Shown here: positions 5,580 to 7,144 of the stretch, piece after piece
How the letters are laid out: each line of letters starts with the position of its first letter
Position numbering within the stretch: the first letter of the stretch is position 1
Assembly (NCBI GenBank): GCA_030830415.1
Contig: JAURNB010000002.1
Coordinates: 1-7,144 of the forward strand
Origin: Acidimicrobiales bacterium
Lineage (GTDB): Bacteria > Actinomycetota > Acidimicrobiia > Acidimicrobiales > Ilumatobacteraceae
Reading direction: 5' to 3'
DNA: 7,144 nucleotides
Program-made: the position numbers and the translations under genes
Notes under the pieces: generated by a model
Database searches by the model: none
The model's input: only the letters and a program-made list of their open reading frames with translations
What the model was told of the DNA's origin: nothing

Positions 5580-6914
5580 TTGCTGCGGTTCGGCACCGAC
5601 GGAGTTCGTGGCGTTGCACTTCGCGACATCACCACTCATGCCGTTCAGTTATATGCCCGCGCAGCTGCGCGTGAACTTCGTTGTTCACTTTTTGTTGTTG
5701 GCTTCGATACCCGTGAATCAAGCATTCAGCTCGCACGCGCAGTAGAGGCTGGCTTTATTGCCGAAGGCGTCGAGGTCTTGTGGGCCGGAATGTGCCCCAC
5801 ACCGGCGGTTGCCTTCTATGCCGAACATTGTCTGGCAGGTGCTGCGGTCATTACCGCCTCGCATAATCCCTATACAGATAATGGATTGAAGTTCTTTGGT
5901 GAGGGTGGAATCAAACTCACCGACGACCAAGAATCGCGTATTCAAAATACTTATGAAGAGCTTGTGCAAAGCGAAACAGCAGAGGTCGTCAATGCGGGTG
6001 CCGAGGAAGGCGCATTAGACCTCGATGCATATTGCGCACATGTTTGTGCATCTGTTTCAGAAGTTGCAACCGAAGTCAAACTTGTTGTTGATTGCGCCAA
6101 CGGAGCCATGAGTGAAGTAGCTCCCCGAGTTTTTAAAAAGCTGGGGATGAGCCCGAGTTTTATTCACTGCTCACCCGATGGAAAAAACATTAATGAAGCT
6201 TGTGGTGCAGCCCACCCTGAGTCGTTAATACAAGAAGTAATACGCAGTAAGGCAGATCTCGGAATTGCATTTGATGGCGATGGCGACCGCATCATTGCCG
6301 TCGACGGCAATGGCGAAGTGGTGAACGGCGATCAACTCATCGCACTTTTTGCGCTACAACTCAAGGCACGTAATGCCCTTGCAAACAATGCTGTTGCGGT
6401 GACCGTGATGACCAACATGGGTTTTCATATTGCCATGAAAAATGCCGGCATTGATGTACTTGTCACTCCCGTTGGTGATCGATCAATACTGTTGGCATTG
6501 CAAGAAGCACAAGCTTGCTTGGGTGGCGAACAAAGCGGCCACATTATTTTTACGCAACATGCAACCACTGGCGACGGCTTACTTGCTGCTGTGCAACTCC
6601 TTTCCGTACTTCATTCTCGGCAACAGAATTTGCGAGCAGCAGCACAAGAGGTAATGACATCACTTCCGCAAGTGCTCATTAATGTGCCCATACAGAGGGG
6701 CATCGCACCGCAAGATCTGTTGCTCAAGAATCGTGCAGCTATTTCTGAAATAGAACAGTTGCTCGATGGCAAAGGGCGGGTGTTAGTGCGCGCGAGCGGA
6801 ACCGAGCCGCTCGTGCGTGTCATGGTGGAAGCTCAAACATCGACAGAAGCCCAGGAATATGCCGAACGCATTGCCCAAATGTTGAGCCACCCTGCCTCTG
6901 GGCAAGACAGGTAA
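5580..6914 (+). CDS. glmM: Phosphoglucosamine mutase GlmM
   Basis: GlmM interconverts glucosamine-6-phosphate and glucosamine-1-phosphate on the cytoplasmic route to UDP-GlcNAc and peptidoglycan. The 444-residue length is typical. The N-terminal motif RFGTDGVRG (3-11) is followed by the active-site loop TASHNPYTDNGLKFFG (92-107), with the phosphorylated serine at S94. The Mg2+-binding loop is DGDGDR (232-237), the sugar-binding loop GGEQSGH (315-321), and the C-terminal phosphate-binding loop RASGTEPLVRVMVEA (404-418). The start must be TTG 5580 (or CTG 5583), because the rpsI stop lies in frame three codons upstream and the conserved motif begins at the third residue. The ribosome binding site is weak, so translation may depend on coupling to rpsI. 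Linkage to rplM-rpsI is usual in actinobacteria. Confidence 0.97.
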   Translation: MLRFGTDGVRGVALRDITTHAVQLYARAAARELRCSLFVVGFDTRESSIQLARAVEAGFIAEGVEVLWAGMCPTPAVAFYAEHCLAGAAVITASHNPYTDNGLKFFGEGGIKLTDDQESRIQNTYEELVQSETAEVVNAGAEEGALDLDAYCAHVCASVSEVATEVKLVVDCANGAMSEVAPRVFKKLGMSPSFIHCSPDGKNINEACGAAHPESLIQEVIRSKADLGIAFDGDGDRIIAVDGNGEVVNGDQLIALFALQLKARNALANNAVAVTVMTNMGFHIAMKNAGIDVLVTPVGDRSILLALQEAQACLGGEQSGHIIFTQHATTGDGLLAAVQLLSVLHSRQQNLRAAAQEVMTSLPQVLINVPIQRGIAPQDLLLKNRAAISEIEQLLDGKGRVLVRASGTEPLVRVMVEAQTSTEAQEYAERIAQMLSHPASGQDR

Positions 6915-6923
6915 AGTACTCCT

Positions 6924-7144
6924 ATGTGTGGAATTATCTGTGTCCTCAGCCGTAAAGGCGACCGCGCCACCCCCACACCAGATCACATTTTTCATCAGTT
7001 TCTTGAAGCTCAAACTCTGATGGAGCATGCTTCAACCGACTTCACGAGCGCAGAGCGCGCTGCCGAGGCTCTCGAAGCAGTCAATACGTTGCTCAAAGGC
7101 GACGCTGGGGTTCGTGCCATGGTGGGCAGCCCAGAGTTGGTCGA
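6924..7144 (+). CDS. glmS: GlmS-like glutamine amidotransferase (glutamine:fructose-6-phosphate aminotransferase), 5' part
   Basis: The frame opens at ATG 6924, 9 bases after glmM, and runs off the window after 73 codons. It begins MCGIICVL: Cys2, after removal of Met, is the catalytic nucleophile of N-terminal-nucleophile (class II) glutamine amidotransferases. The neighbour glmM strongly suggests GlmS, which makes glucosamine-6-phosphate from fructose-6-phosphate and glutamine, the substrate of GlmM. The continuation is unusual: residues 9-73 are a mostly helical-looking stretch (EAQTLMEHASTDFTSAERAA, then EALEAVNTLLKGDAGVRAMV). The R-x-x-YRGYDSAG block expected at about residues 22-34 of classic GlmS is absent. 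An inserted segment between the first strand and the rest of the glutaminase domain would explain this. Another class II amidotransferase is possible; the gene symbol is inferred mainly from context. The upstream ribosome binding site is weak. Confidence 0.75.
   Translation, partial: MCGIICVLSRKGDRATPTPDHIFHQFLEAQTLMEHASTDFTSAERAAEALEAVNTLLKGDAGVRAMVGSPELV

Noticed and set aside
6888..6911. Small hairpin at the glmM end (TGCC/GGCA, with CCTG/CAGG outside)
   Set aside because: The stem is short and imperfect, there is no T tract, and the glmS-like gene follows closely, so a terminator is unlikely.

Overview
This window is a stretch of the conserved bacterial ribosomal protein / RNA polymerase alpha cluster, with every gene on the + strand. 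The order is rpsM (3' part), rpsK, rpsD, rpoA, rplQ, truA, a glycosyltransferase gene broken by a frameshift, rplM, rpsI, glmM and the start of a glmS-like gene. The order rpsM-rpsK-rpsD-rpoA-rplQ-truA ... rplM-rpsI-glmM ... glmS is the actinobacterial arrangement (mycobacteria have the same order). The RpoA, uS4 and bL17 proteins also read as actinobacterial. Base composition is moderate (about 45-55% GC in the lines I counted by hand), low for the phylum. A lower-GC aquatic lineage such as Acidimicrobiia/Ilumatobacter relatives is my guess; it is inference and not proven here.

Region by region: positions 1-2661 are the tail of the alpha operon (uS13, uS11, uS4, RNA polymerase alpha, bL17), tightly packed with overlaps or gaps of at most 45 bases. 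Positions 2662-2740 hold a short inverted repeat and then a strong GC-rich hairpin with a T-rich tail that looks like an intrinsic terminator. This terminator lies inside the first codons of truA. truA (2697-3488) overlaps a GT4-type glycosyltransferase gene by 4 bases (ATGA). That gene (3485-4572) needs one restored base near 3845 to read through, and its 3' third is clearly richer in GC than its 5' third. A new transcription unit appears to begin at 4580-4609 with a recognisable promoter ahead of rplM, followed by rpsI, glmM and a glmS-like gene in close order.

Functionally the window joins three tasks. Most genes build the 30S and 50S ribosomal subunits and RNA polymerase. TruA modifies the tRNA anticodon arm. 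GlmM and the GlmS-like enzyme make glucosamine-phosphate for UDP-GlcNAc and hence the cell wall. The glycosyltransferase is the only accessory-looking gene. I found no tRNA, rRNA, CRISPR, insertion sequence or phage feature. I do not see a wholly new system. The points most worth checking are the terminator embedded in the truA start, the frameshifted and compositionally mosaic glycosyltransferase, and the atypical N-terminus of the glmS-like gene.
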